This document shows positions 5,641-12,300 of a DNA stretch of 13,556 nt, piece by piece. The translations under genes were made by a program, and so were the position numbers. Source of the stretch: Candidatus Woesearchaeota archaeon (GTDB lineage: Archaea; Nanobdellota; Nanobdellia; Woesearchaeales; UBA11716); NCBI GenBank assembly GCA_013329175.1, contig DUKR01000087.1, positions 1-13,556 on the forward strand, given 5' to 3'. The notes under the pieces were generated by a model. It saw nothing but the letters and a program-made list of their open reading frames with translations, was not told the origin of the DNA and searched no databases. How positions within the stretch are numbered: the first letter of the stretch is position 1; each line of letters opens with the position of its first letter.

Positions 5641-6090
5641 ATGGCGAAAAAAATCATTATCGGCGCAGACCATGCTGGATTCCAGATGAAAGAGCAGGTT
5701 AAGGAATGCCTGGCAAAGCTGAGGGTGCCGTTTGATGATTATGGCACTTACTCTGATGAGTCCACAGATTACCCCCTGATTGCCCAGAAAGTCGCGAGGG
5801 ATGTAGCCAAAAACAAAACAAGAGGCATCCTGATTTGCGGGACAGGAATAGGGATGTGCATCTCGGCTAACAAGGTTAAGGGGGTGCGTGCAGCTCTGGC
5901 GTATGATGCCTATACCTCCAAGGCCTCCAGAGAGCACAATGATGCCAATGTCCTGTGCTTAGGAGGGAGGACCACTGAGCTAAGGGCAGCACAGGCAATC
6001 GTGAAGATTTGGCTTGCTACGCAGGCAAGCACTGAAAGCAGGCATAAGCGCAGGGTGAAGGAGATCTCAACTATCGAGGAATTCTGTTGA
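5641..6090 (+). CDS. rpiB: Ribose-5-phosphate isomerase B
   Basis: A 149-residue protein of the RpiB/LacAB family. RpiB interconverts ribose 5-phosphate and ribulose 5-phosphate, linking pentose phosphates to nucleotide synthesis. The family motifs are present: GADHAG (residues 8-13), DYP (43-45), the catalytic Cys66 within CGTGIGM, and REHND (97-101) with the ring-opening His99. The length is normal. LacA/LacB galactose-6-phosphate isomerases share the fold, but the single stand-alone copy favours RpiB. Many archaea use the unrelated RpiA instead. The TATA box 28 nt upstream supports the ATG. The stop overlaps a possible TTG start of the membrane protein that follows, so the two are probably co-transcribed. 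Confidence 0.93.
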   Translation: MAKKIIIGADHAGFQMKEQVKECLAKLRVPFDDYGTYSDESTDYPLIAQKVARDVAKNKTRGILICGTGIGMCISANKVKGVRAALAYDAYTSKASREHNDANVLCLGGRTTELRAAQAIVKIWLATQASTESRHKRRVKEISTIEEFC

Positions 6091-6554
6091 GCATGGAACT
6101 TGTCAGCATAATCCTTATTGGTATCATCATCCTCGCATGCCTTGTGCTGGGGATGGCAATCATCAGGCTTGCCCCTGAAGAACAGGAGCCAGGAAGGGAC
6201 TATTTTCTTGCTGTAGAGGACTTATGCTTCATTGCTGCATCGTTAGCAGCATTATTTGTACTCTCACTCTCAGGGAATCTTATCGTCCTTCTCTGCTCGG
6301 GAATGCTTGTGCTCTATTTACTTGCCGTAAGGAGTGCAGTTATACGGTACTTCCTGCTTGCCTTGGCACTCGGGCTTTCTGTTGGGCAGCGCGAGGCATT
6401 CATTGCTCTGGCACTTTCTTCAGCTTTGTTTTCCGTAGCGCATGGCTCGCTGATAGCAAACCGACACTCATTTCTTGCAAGCCTGAAAAGAATTCCAGCT
6501 TATGCAGCATTTCCTGTGATTGCAGCATTACCACTTCTCTTTTCGTATCTTTAG
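6087..6554 (+). CDS. Multi-spanning membrane protein, unknown function
   Basis: A hydrophobic protein of about 155 residues with four or five predicted membrane helices: roughly residues 4-27, 45-63, 66-84, 89-115 and 135-154. I recognise no family. Two starts are possible. TTG at 6087 overlaps the rpiB stop and has GAGGA (6076-6080) at an ideal 6-nt spacing. ATG at 6093 has the same GAGGA 12 nt away. I give the TTG start with modest preference. The gene probably forms an operon with rpiB. Its last 27 bases overlap the 3' end of carS on the opposite strand. Confidence 0.75.
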   Translation: MSMELVSIILIGIIILACLVLGMAIIRLAPEEQEPGRDYFLAVEDLCFIAASLAALFVLSLSGNLIVLLCSGMLVLYLLAVRSAVIRYFLLALALGLSVGQREAFIALALSSALFSVAHGSLIANRHSFLASLKRIPAYAAFPVIAALPLLFSYL

Positions 6555-7079
6555 GTAAAATGCAAGGTGGTTGACTGCGATGTGGAGCAGGATGCTGAGC
6601 AGGATAGCAACGACTACCGTCAGCAAGGGTATCCTGACAACAATTGCCGAAAGCAACAATGCACCTATGACAAAATCAACCTGATCCCAGGGAAAGAAGC
6701 GCTCACCAGGCTTCTTTCCTGCCCTTCGCTTGAAGAAACTCTTTACAGCATCCCCTCCGATTGCACCAAGCCCCATGAGGATGCCTAAAAAGAGCCAGTT
6801 GCTATAGTCAGTGATGGCAAGGCTTTCCAAGAGGTCATTTTCATAGAGGGTAAACTGGACGTATGCAGTACCTGCCGCAAAGATGATGCCAAAGATGAGG
6901 CCCCTGTAGGTTTTGTTATTTCCCAGAAGGCGCTCGCCCTCAAGCTTTGCTCCCATGTCAAGGGGAACTGCTAGCTCCCGAAAGTCCTTTCTTACGATGA
7001 CAGGAGCCATGTTGGCAAAGTAGGCAGGCAGCATGAAATAGACAGCCTGAAGGAGGAGGAGGAGAGCGCCGGGAATCAT
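6528..7079 (-). CDS. carS: CDP-archaeol synthase
   Basis: A 183-residue integral membrane protein of the CarS family (formerly DUF46). CarS transfers CMP from CTP to unsaturated archaetidic acid, giving CDP-archaeol, the activated precursor of all archaeal phospholipid headgroups. Visible family motifs are GNNKTYRG (53-60), GDAVKSFFKRR (109-119) and DQVDF (132-136). Hydrophobic segments lie at about 2-25, 60-78, 95-110, 134-150 and 150-172. The start is supported by a TATA box 26 nt upstream. It is divergent from a double CDP-alcohol phosphatidyltransferase that would use its product, with only 65 bp between the two starts. Its 3' end overlaps the convergent membrane gene by 27 bp. Confidence 0.93.
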   Translation of the reverse strand: MIPGALLLLLQAVYFMLPAYFANMAPVIVRKDFRELAVPLDMGAKLEGERLLGNNKTYRGLIFGIIFAAGTAYVQFTLYENDLLESLAITDYSNWLFLGILMGLGAIGGDAVKSFFKRRAGKKPGERFFPWDQVDFVIGALLLSAIVVRIPLLTVVVAILLSILLHIAVNHLAFYLKIRKEKW

Positions 7080-7099
7080 ACAGTGCCTTTTGCTCAGCT

Positions 7100-7110
7100 A
7101 TTTATAAAAA
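7100..7110 (-). promoter_or_regulatory. TATA box of carS
   Basis: The minus strand reads TTTTTATAAAT, centred about 26 nt before the carS ATG. Confidence 0.55.
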
Positions 7111-7121
7111 CCTTTTTATTG
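7111..7121 (+). promoter_or_regulatory. TATA box of the CDP-alcohol phosphatidyltransferase gene
   Basis: CCTTTTTATTG, centred 28 nt before the ATG at 7145. It directly abuts the carS TATA box, so the two divergent promoters may compete or be co-regulated. Confidence 0.45.
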
Positions 7122-7144
7122 CCATCTTTTGGGAAGCTCTAGTC

Positions 7145-8170
7145 ATGAACCTGCCTAATGCGCTGACGACGTTTCGGGCGCTGGCCATGGTGCCTTTTGT
7201 GTGGGTGCTGTTCATGGATTTCCCTCACAAGGACCTAGTGGTGCTTGCCGCCTTTTTGGCGTTAGCACTGACGGACTGGCTTGACGGGCACTTAGCCAGA
7301 AAGCGCAACCAGGTCACCGACTTTGGGAAGATCCTTGATCCAATTGCAGACAAGGCGCTCACCCTTGTTCTTTTCTTCTACTTAACAACGCTTGGCATTC
7401 CGCTCTGGATGCCCCTGGTGATGGCAACACGAGAGATAGTGATGACCGTCATGAGGATTGCAGCGCTTCCCTACGACATGGTCATTCCCGCAAGCGGCCT
7501 TGGAAAGATAAAGACAGTATCACAGATGCTCGCAATTCCCGCTGTGCTGCTTGCTGTGCCCCATGCAGCAGAGCTTGTGGGGATTGCGGTCCTGGTGAGC
7601 GTGATATCAGGCATTGACTATTACCTTTCCATGAGTAAAAGGATTCCTGAAATATCAAACCTTCCCAATACCGTCACCATGGTACGCTTTTTGCTGCTTC
7701 CCGTAGGAATCTGGGCGATGCTTTCAGAGCAGATGGATATGGCTGTGCTTACTATAGGGCTTATCTTCCTGGGGGACAAAGTGGATGGAAGCCTGGCTAA
7801 GCACCTGCGCCTTGAGACACCGTTTGGCAGGGTGTTTGACAATATCACTGACTATATCGTCCTTGCAGGGATTGCCGTTGCTGCACTTTTTTCACAGCTT
7901 ATCGGCCTTTATGTGCTGCTGCCGCTGCTTGTTCCGCTTGGCGGGCTTATTTTTGCCAAAGCCAGGCATTTCAGGATGTCTGACATCCCGTATCCTGTCC
8001 TGATTGTAGGCAAGCTTGGCATCGTGTATGGGTACGTTGTCGTCATCGCTATCCTGATAGATTTTTCCTATAAGGACATGATGTATTGGGCTGGCGTTGC
8101 TGTAGCTTACCTCATCTCTTTGTGGTATGTGGTGCATGGGTTGCTGAGCAAGCACAGCACAATGAGATGA
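7145..8170 (+). CDS. Tandem-fused double CDP-alcohol phosphatidyltransferase
   Basis: A 341-residue membrane protein containing two complete CDP-alcohol phosphatidyltransferase domains; usual family members have one domain of about 180-220 residues. Domain 1 starts MNLPNALTTFRAL and has the full signature at 44-69: Asp44, Asp47-Gly48, Ala51-Arg52, Gly61, Asp65, Asp69, plus a PgsA-like GKIKT at 120-124. Domain 2 restarts with SNLPNTVTMVRFL at 171-183 and has Asp211, Asp214-Gly215, Ala218-Lys219, Gly228, Asp232, Asp236; only the Arg is changed, to Lys. These enzymes swap CMP on CDP-archaeol or CDP-diacylglycerol for an alcohol such as glycerol phosphate, serine or inositol phosphate. The adjacent carS suggests CDP-archaeol as substrate. 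The headgroup alcohols are not determined. Confidence 0.9.
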   Translation: MNLPNALTTFRALAMVPFVWVLFMDFPHKDLVVLAAFLALALTDWLDGHLARKRNQVTDFGKILDPIADKALTLVLFFYLTTLGIPLWMPLVMATREIVMTVMRIAALPYDMVIPASGLGKIKTVSQMLAIPAVLLAVPHAAELVGIAVLVSVISGIDYYLSMSKRIPEISNLPNTVTMVRFLLLPVGIWAMLSEQMDMAVLTIGLIFLGDKVDGSLAKHLRLETPFGRVFDNITDYIVLAGIAVAALFSQLIGLYVLLPLLVPLGGLIFAKARHFRMSDIPYPVLIVGKLGIVYGYVVVIAILIDFSYKDMMYWAGVAVAYLISLWYVVHGLLSKHSTMR

Positions 8171-8211
8171 GGCTTTTCCCACAAAGGGACTGATTTGCAG
8201 GCATAGAAAGA

Positions 8212-8222
8212 AAAAATTTAAG
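8212..8222 (+). promoter_or_regulatory. TATA box of the CBS gene pair
   Basis: AAAAATTTAAG; expected start of transcription near 8245, leaving about 38 nt before the first CBS gene. This leader is longer than that of most genes here. Confidence 0.45.
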
Positions 8223-8282
8223 AGATTCAAAGAAGATACTTCATAATGCGAACCTCAATCACAACAATGTTCAAGGCAAAAA

Positions 8283-8672
8283 ATGGATGCGACTGTCAAG
8301 CAAATCATGACTACTGAACTTCTGTGGGTGGATTACCATGATAAGGTGATTGCTGTCGCAGCTAAGATGTATGAACGCAACATTGGCTCTGCCCTTGTCA
8401 AGAAGGCTGGCGAGTGCGAGGGAATCATCACGGAGAGGGACATCCTCCGCCACTGCGTCATGGGGAGCCTGAACATCTTCAATTCCAAAGCAGGAAACAT
8501 CATGTCTTCACCTGTCCTTTCAGTCAATGAGGGGACCTCGGTCATCGAGGCATGCCACATCATGAGAGAGAAGAAAATCAAGAAGCTGCTTGTCATGGAC
8601 AACAAGGATGCAATTAAAGGCATAGTAACCATGACCGACATTGTCAACTACCTGCCAACGCTTTATGAGTAG
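8283..8672 (+). CDS. CBS-pair protein 1
   Basis: A 129-residue protein consisting of two CBS domains (about 5-60 and 70-127) and nothing else. CBS pairs bind adenosine nucleotides such as AMP, ATP or SAM and act as sensors of energy state. Each half ends in the typical Gly-Ile-x-Thr-x-x-Asp segment: GIITERDI and GIVTMTDI. There is no attached enzyme or DNA-binding domain, so it may control a partner protein. The ATG has a weak AAGG six bases upstream. A second CBS-pair gene with similar sequence begins 14 nt after the stop, so the two look like a tandem duplication in one operon. Confidence 0.9.
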   Translation: MDATVKQIMTTELLWVDYHDKVIAVAAKMYERNIGSALVKKAGECEGIITERDILRHCVMGSLNIFNSKAGNIMSSPVLSVNEGTSVIEACHIMREKKIKKLLVMDNKDAIKGIVTMTDIVNYLPTLYE

Positions 8673-8686
8673 AGGAGCCAAAGACT

Positions 8687-9085
8687 ATGAAATATGTTCC
8701 GGTCACCGCAATCATGCATGAGCCAGTCTTCTATGCCGATGTAGAGGAATATGTAACTCAAATCGTTGAGTTGATGAAAACGGAAGGAATAGGGTCAATC
8801 ATAGTCCTTGATAAAGGCATCCCCAAAGGCATCATCACTGAGAGAGATATCGTGAAGAGTTGCATCATGGGCAAATCAAATTTCATCAGCCTCAAAGCAA
8901 AAGATATCAGGTCATATCCTATCGTAGGCATCACTGAGGAGCAATCAATCATTGCTGCTGCCAAACTCATGAAAGAAAAGTGCATCAAAAAGCTTGTCGT
9001 CTGGAATGGAAAACGAGAGGTTATAGGGATTATTACCCAGACTGACATCACCTATAATATTGACCTGATATTCCAGACGTCATAA
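8687..9085 (+). CDS. CBS-pair protein 2
   Basis: A 132-residue stand-alone CBS pair, clearly paralogous to the gene before it: GIITERDIVKSCIMG here matches GIITERDILRHCVMG there, at the same position. The second half ends in GIITQTDI. A GGAG (8674-8677) lies nine bases before the ATG, overlapping the end of the upstream gene, which fits an internal operon gene translated from a Shine-Dalgarno site. The two products could form a heterodimer, since CBS pairs commonly dimerise into a disc; this is an inference. The bound ligand and target are unknown. Confidence 0.9.
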   Translation: MKYVPVTAIMHEPVFYADVEEYVTQIVELMKTEGIGSIIVLDKGIPKGIITERDIVKSCIMGKSNFISLKAKDIRSYPIVGITEEQSIIAAAKLMKEKCIKKLVVWNGKREVIGIITQTDITYNIDLIFQTS

Positions 9086-9108
9086 GCCATCCCTAAGATA
9101 GCACCAAC

Positions 9109-9117
9109 CTTTATAAC
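9109..9117 (+). promoter_or_regulatory. TATA box of the radical SAM gene
   Basis: CTTTATAAC, centred about 27 nt before the ATG at 9140; leaderless start expected. Confidence 0.6.
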
Positions 9118-9139
9118 ACTTCTCCCATTCTTTCTTCCC

Positions 9140-10609
9140 ATGGGCATCACCATCCTCGACTGCTATACGGATGAGCCTGCGGGTCTGGGAGTTCCGCCGT
9201 ATCTTGGGACCTACCCACGCTACATCGCTGGCTACCTAGGAAAGCCTGCCACCTATGCAACCATTGATGACCTGAGGTTCTACAAGCGGTATGGCTCTGT
9301 TCGAAAAGAGCCAAAGAAGTCAGAAAAGACTGATATCTATACCTATAACCTGACCGTGCATGCTGATGCCATGAAGCAGGTGCTTGCAACAACAGATACC
9401 CTTATCATTGTTCTTGGAGTGCACGTCCCTGGCAGGTACTTATCGGCAGTGCCTGGGACAGTCCACGAAGTCATGTCGCTTCTGAAGGATGAGCCATGCA
9501 AAAAAATCCTGACTGGCCCTGCTATCTTTGGGACGCAATTGCAGGGAGGGAAACTCTCTGAGCAGTACGACAGCACTTTCTTTGATAAGGTTGACCCTAT
9601 GCTCTATCGCTTTGCCTATGAGGATGTTGCAGCATTTGCTGTTGCCGGAGCTTCCATCATCAAGCAGATTCCCTATCCTCTTATGATTGAAATTGAGACT
9701 GGCAGGGGCTGTGACATTGGAAAATGCAGTTTCTGCACCGAGCCTCTCAAGAATGCCATAGCCTTTCGCAAAAAAGAGGACGTGCTTGCTGAAATCAGGG
9801 AATTCTATCGGTTGGGTGCCCGCTTTTTCCGCCTCGGGAAGCAGACCTGCTTCTATACCTATCCTGATGCTGTGCCGCTTTTGGAATCCATACGCAGGGA
9901 ATGCCCTGACATTTCGGTGCTGCATATAGACAACGTGAATCCTGTGAAGGTGATGAAGGACCATAGGGAGGGAGACAGGATTACCAAGGCAATTGTTGAA
10001 CATTGCACCTCGGGCAACATTGCTGCATTTGGGATTGAGTCCTTTGATAAGGAGGTAGTCCGTGCCAATACCCTCAACACGCTGCCAGAGGTTGGGTATC
10101 AGGCTATCAGGGTCATCAATTCTTATGGGTCGCAGCGGGGGGAGGATGGAATGCCGCGGTTTTTGCCAGGTATCAATATTCTGTTTGGCCTTAGGGGTGA
10201 GACAAAAAAGACGCATGAGGAGAACATGAGGTACCTGCAAAGGGTGTATGATGAAGGGCTGATGGTGCGGCGCATCAATATCCGAAAGATTGCCGTTTTC
10301 CCAGGGACTTCCTTAGCTGAGAAGGATGGGGACAAGTACCTGAAGAAAAACAAGCGGCACTATTTTAGGTGGCGCGATGACATCAGGCAGAAGATTGACT
10401 TTCCCATGCTTCAGCGGGTGGTGCCATCAGGGACGGTTATGAAAGGGTGCTATGCTGAGATTTATGACGGAAACACTACGTTTTGCAGGCAGTTTGGGAC
10501 GTATCCACTGGTTGTGGGCGTCAAGGGGCGCCTTGAACTGAAGAAATTCTATGATGTGAGGGTTACAGGGCACATGCTGAGGAGCATTACAGGGGTTGTT
10601 GCCAACTGA
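9140..10609 (+). CDS. Radical SAM protein with TRAM-like C-terminus (COG1031/MJ1487-like)
   Basis: A 489-residue radical SAM enzyme. Residues 1-180 resemble the B12-binding-like N-terminal region of MiaB/Elp3-related families. The cluster motif is GRGCDIGKCSFC (188-199), with cysteines 191, 196 and 199, so the spacing is C-x4-C-x2-C instead of the usual C-x3-C-x2-C. The core barrel continues with FRLGKQTC (about 234-241), GIESFDKE and LPGINILFGLRGET. The last 65 or so residues, ending VKGRLELKKFYDVRVTG, look like a TRAM RNA-binding domain. I assign it to the archaeal COG1031 group from memory of that family; its reaction is not established. The TRAM-like tail suggests RNA modification. A TATA box 27 nt upstream supports this ATG. 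Confidence 0.85.
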   Translation: MGITILDCYTDEPAGLGVPPYLGTYPRYIAGYLGKPATYATIDDLRFYKRYGSVRKEPKKSEKTDIYTYNLTVHADAMKQVLATTDTLIIVLGVHVPGRYLSAVPGTVHEVMSLLKDEPCKKILTGPAIFGTQLQGGKLSEQYDSTFFDKVDPMLYRFAYEDVAAFAVAGASIIKQIPYPLMIEIETGRGCDIGKCSFCTEPLKNAIAFRKKEDVLAEIREFYRLGARFFRLGKQTCFYTYPDAVPLLESIRRECPDISVLHIDNVNPVKVMKDHREGDRITKAIVEHCTSGNIAAFGIESFDKEVVRANTLNTLPEVGYQAIRVINSYGSQRGEDGMPRFLPGINILFGLRGETKKTHEENMRYLQRVYDEGLMVRRINIRKIAVFPGTSLAEKDGDKYLKKNKRHYFRWRDDIRQKIDFPMLQRVVPSGTVMKGCYAEIYDGNTTFCRQFGTYPLVVGVKGRLELKKFYDVRVTGHMLRSITGVVAN

Positions 10610-10654
10610 TTAGATACATTAGACCTTAGAAAAAATGACTACTCCAAAGAGAAC

Positions 10655-10670
10655 ATAAAGATTTAAATAG
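10655..10670 (+). promoter_or_regulatory. BRE/TATA promoter of the hairpin array and ftsZ leader
   Basis: ATAAAG followed by ATTTAAATAG. Transcription would start near 10690, about 15 nt before the first hairpin and about 340 nt before ftsZ. Confidence 0.55.
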
Positions 10671-10689
10671 TAAATATATCTTGAGAAAA

Positions 10690-10957
10690 TAAATAGATTG
10701 GTGGTTATTTGAGTGTCTTTGGCGAGAAACTCAAATATGAATCGTCTTTTTGGTAAAAACGATTCCCACATTGTGTGTGTTTTGGCGTAAACATGATTGT
10801 TTGGCGACAATCCGTTTAACGTAGTTAGTTTGCTATGCTTCGATTACATACCCGTTGACGCGGATAGATAAACGATTTCTTTGGTAGCAGTAATGACATA
10901 ACTTGCATTTAAAGATTTCGGTAGTGAAACCTCTACGTTGCAGGTTTGGAGTGCAAG
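10690..10957 (+). ncRNA. Tandem hairpin array with shared TTGGYR loops (candidate structured leader or small RNA)
   Basis: Hairpin 1: ATTTGAGT/ACTCAAAT (10707-10714, 10729-10736), with an inner CT/AG closing TTGGCG. Hairpin 2: GAATCGT/ACGATTC (10739-10745, 10759-10765), with T/A pairs closing TTGGTA. Hairpin 3: TGTTT/AAACA (10778-10782, 10789-10793), loop TGGCGT. Hairpin 4: GATTGT/ACAATC (10795-10800, 10807-10812), loop TTGGCG. Weaker candidates: CCG/CGG (10852-10854, 10861-10863) with loop TTGACG; an unpaired TTTGGTA at 10880-10886; and TTGCA/TGCAA (10938-10942, 10952-10956) around GGTTTGGAG. The stems differ while the loops are kept, as expected if the RNA structure is selected. It matches no RNA family I know. 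The 3' end is unknown, and it may be part of the ftsZ mRNA. Confidence 0.6.
10906..10914 (+). promoter_or_regulatory. Possible proximal TATA box of ftsZ
   Basis: CATTTAAAG; it would start transcription near 10935, leaving about 94 nt of leader. If real, the hairpin array could be transcribed separately from ftsZ. Confidence 0.35.
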
Positions 10958-11028
10958 TGTGCCGTTCTGCATATCATCTTCAAACAACCACAAGACCACT
11001 AGAGGACAAGGGGAGGCTGAGAGGCAAA

Positions 11029-12099
11029 ATGGATTTTTTGATAAACAACGCTATAAAGCACGCAGAAGAACACGCAACTGAAGCCTTTGACGTAGGCCAG
11101 GCAAACATAAAGGTAATCGGCGCAGGAGGCGCTGGCAACAACATGGTGGGATGGCTCTACCAGAAGGGCATACGGGGTGCAGAAATCCTGGCATGCAATA
11201 CCGACCAGCAGCACCTGAATATGGTCGAGGCTGACAGGAAATTCCTGATAGGCAAGGACTGCACGAGAGGTCTCGGCTGCGGAGGGTTCCCTGAAAAAGG
11301 AGCGGAAGCAGCTCAGGAAAGCCTTGCCCAAATCAAAGATGCACTGAAAGGCGCTGACATGGTGTTTGTGTGCGCAGGGATGGGCGGCGGAACAGGAACT
11401 GGCTCAGCTCCCATCGTCGCTCAGGTGGCAAAGGATACTGGCGCAATCGTTATCGGCACCGTGACCATGCCCTTTAAGATCGAGAGGGCTCGCGTGGATA
11501 AGGCTGAATTTGGCCTCCAGCAGCTTCGCAAGGTTTCTGACACTGTGATTGTCATTGACAACAACAGGCTGGTGAGCATCGCAGGCAACCTGCCTATCAA
11601 GCAGGCTTTTGCAGTAGCTAATGAACTGGTTTCAACCATGATTAAGGGCATTGTAGAGACCATTGCAATCCCAAGCCTGGTAAACCTTGATTATGCAGAT
11701 GTCAAGGCCATCATGACCAATGGCGGTGTCGCTGCCATCGGCGTTGGCGCATCTGACACCAACAACAAGGTTGAGGAGGCTGTCAGGGGAGCGCTGAACA
11801 ACCCGCTGCTTGATATCAGTTATAAGGGAGCAACAGGCGCGCTTATCCATGTCTCAGGAGGCCCTGACCTGACGCTTGAGGAGATTAACCGCGTCGGTGA
11901 GCTTGTGACTGATTCCCTTGATGCAGATGCCAATGTCATCTGGGGAGCACGAGTTGCTGATGAGCTGAAGGGAAAACTGACGGTGATGACGATAATTACA
12001 GGAGTCAAGAGCCCGTGGATCCTTGGCAAGGTAGACCATACCAGGCCAAGCCCCCAGGCTCAGGCCATCAGCGAAGAGCTTGGCATCGAGATAGTATAA
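11029..12099 (+). CDS. ftsZ: Cell division protein FtsZ
   Basis: A 356-residue tubulin-like GTPase that polymerises at mid-cell to form the division ring. Nucleotide-binding motifs: GAGGAGNN (31-38), NTDQQHL (57-63), the tubulin signature GGGTGTG (119-125) and VTMPF (145-149). The T7 loop NLDYAD (219-224) provides the Asp residues that act on GTP in the next subunit. The C-terminus ITGVKSPWILG and the final LGIEIV are typical of archaeal FtsZ. I start at the ATG at 11029 because it gives the normal short N-terminal helix and follows GAGG (11021-11024) and GGAGG (11012-11016); the frame stays open back to a TTG at 10903, but those extra 42 residues do not resemble FtsZ. It has an unusually long upstream region. 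Confidence 0.96.
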   Translation: MDFLINNAIKHAEEHATEAFDVGQANIKVIGAGGAGNNMVGWLYQKGIRGAEILACNTDQQHLNMVEADRKFLIGKDCTRGLGCGGFPEKGAEAAQESLAQIKDALKGADMVFVCAGMGGGTGTGSAPIVAQVAKDTGAIVIGTVTMPFKIERARVDKAEFGLQQLRKVSDTVIVIDNNRLVSIAGNLPIKQAFAVANELVSTMIKGIVETIAIPSLVNLDYADVKAIMTNGGVAAIGVGASDTNNKVEEAVRGALNNPLLDISYKGATGALIHVSGGPDLTLEEINRVGELVTDSLDADANVIWGARVADELKGKLTVMTIITGVKSPWILGKVDHTRPSPQAQAISEELGIEIV

Positions 12100-12135
12100 C
12101 AGGCATCAGAAGAGCAAGAGAAAGCACACAAGGGG

Positions 12136-12166
12136 AGGGCCTGCTATCAAGTGCCCTTTTTCCTTT
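12136..12166 (+). terminator. Probable ftsZ terminator
   Basis: AGGGC (12136-12140) pairs with GCCCT (12153-12157) over a 12-nt loop, followed immediately by a T-rich tract. Confidence 0.55.
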
Positions 12167-12188
12167 TCCCATTCACCCCTTTGGTCTA

Positions 12189-12296
12189 TGTGGTGCTGCC
12201 TTAGGGCAGCCAACTTCTCTGCCTTCACCATTTTGAACCACCCCCAACAACTCAAACCGGTGAAGGCGTTTGTCCTCCGCGAGGAGGATATTTTTT
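12189..12296 (+). ncRNA. Structured element with its own terminator between ftsZ and dphB
   Basis: Three helices in a row. GCTGCC/GGCAGC (12195-12200, 12205-12210) has a TTAG loop. CCTTCACC/GGTGAAGG (12222-12229, 12259-12266) is a perfect 8-bp stem with an inner TTTGA/TCAAA (12232-12236, 12252-12256). TCCTCC/GGAGGA (12273-12278, 12283-12288) closes a GCGA tetraloop of the GNRA type and is followed by six T (12291-12296), which looks like an intrinsic terminator. It lies after the ftsZ terminator and before the dphB promoter. I saw no TATA box for it, so it may be a read-through 3' product of ftsZ rather than an independent RNA. Confidence 0.45.
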
Positions 12297-12300
12297 CTTT
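12273..12300 (+). terminator. GNRA-capped hairpin plus T run
   Basis: A 6-bp stem TCCTCC/GGAGGA with loop GCGA, then ATA and T6. It directly precedes the dphB promoter and would isolate dphB from upstream transcription. Confidence 0.6.

Larger units (their letters stand above)
10610..11028 (+). other. Gene-free AT-rich leader region upstream of ftsZ
   Basis: This 419-base gap holds a TATA box (10661-10670), a tandem hairpin array (10707-10812 and onward), a second possible TATA box (10907-10914) and the ftsZ ribosome binding site. I see no protein-coding frame on either strand: the 63-codon minus-strand frame at 10619-10810 runs through the hairpins. Confidence 0.7.

Noticed and set aside
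9440..10240. 266-codon minus-strand frame inside the radical SAM gene
   Set aside because: It is antisense to a strongly supported enzyme and has no domain of its own.
10690..10960. CRISPR array
   Set aside because: Only the short loop motif is repeated; there are no constant repeats of 24-37 nt and no regular spacers.
10903..11028. Longer FtsZ starting at a TTG
   Set aside because: The 42 extra residues do not resemble any FtsZ N-terminus, whereas the ATG at 11029 has a Shine-Dalgarno site and gives a normal length.
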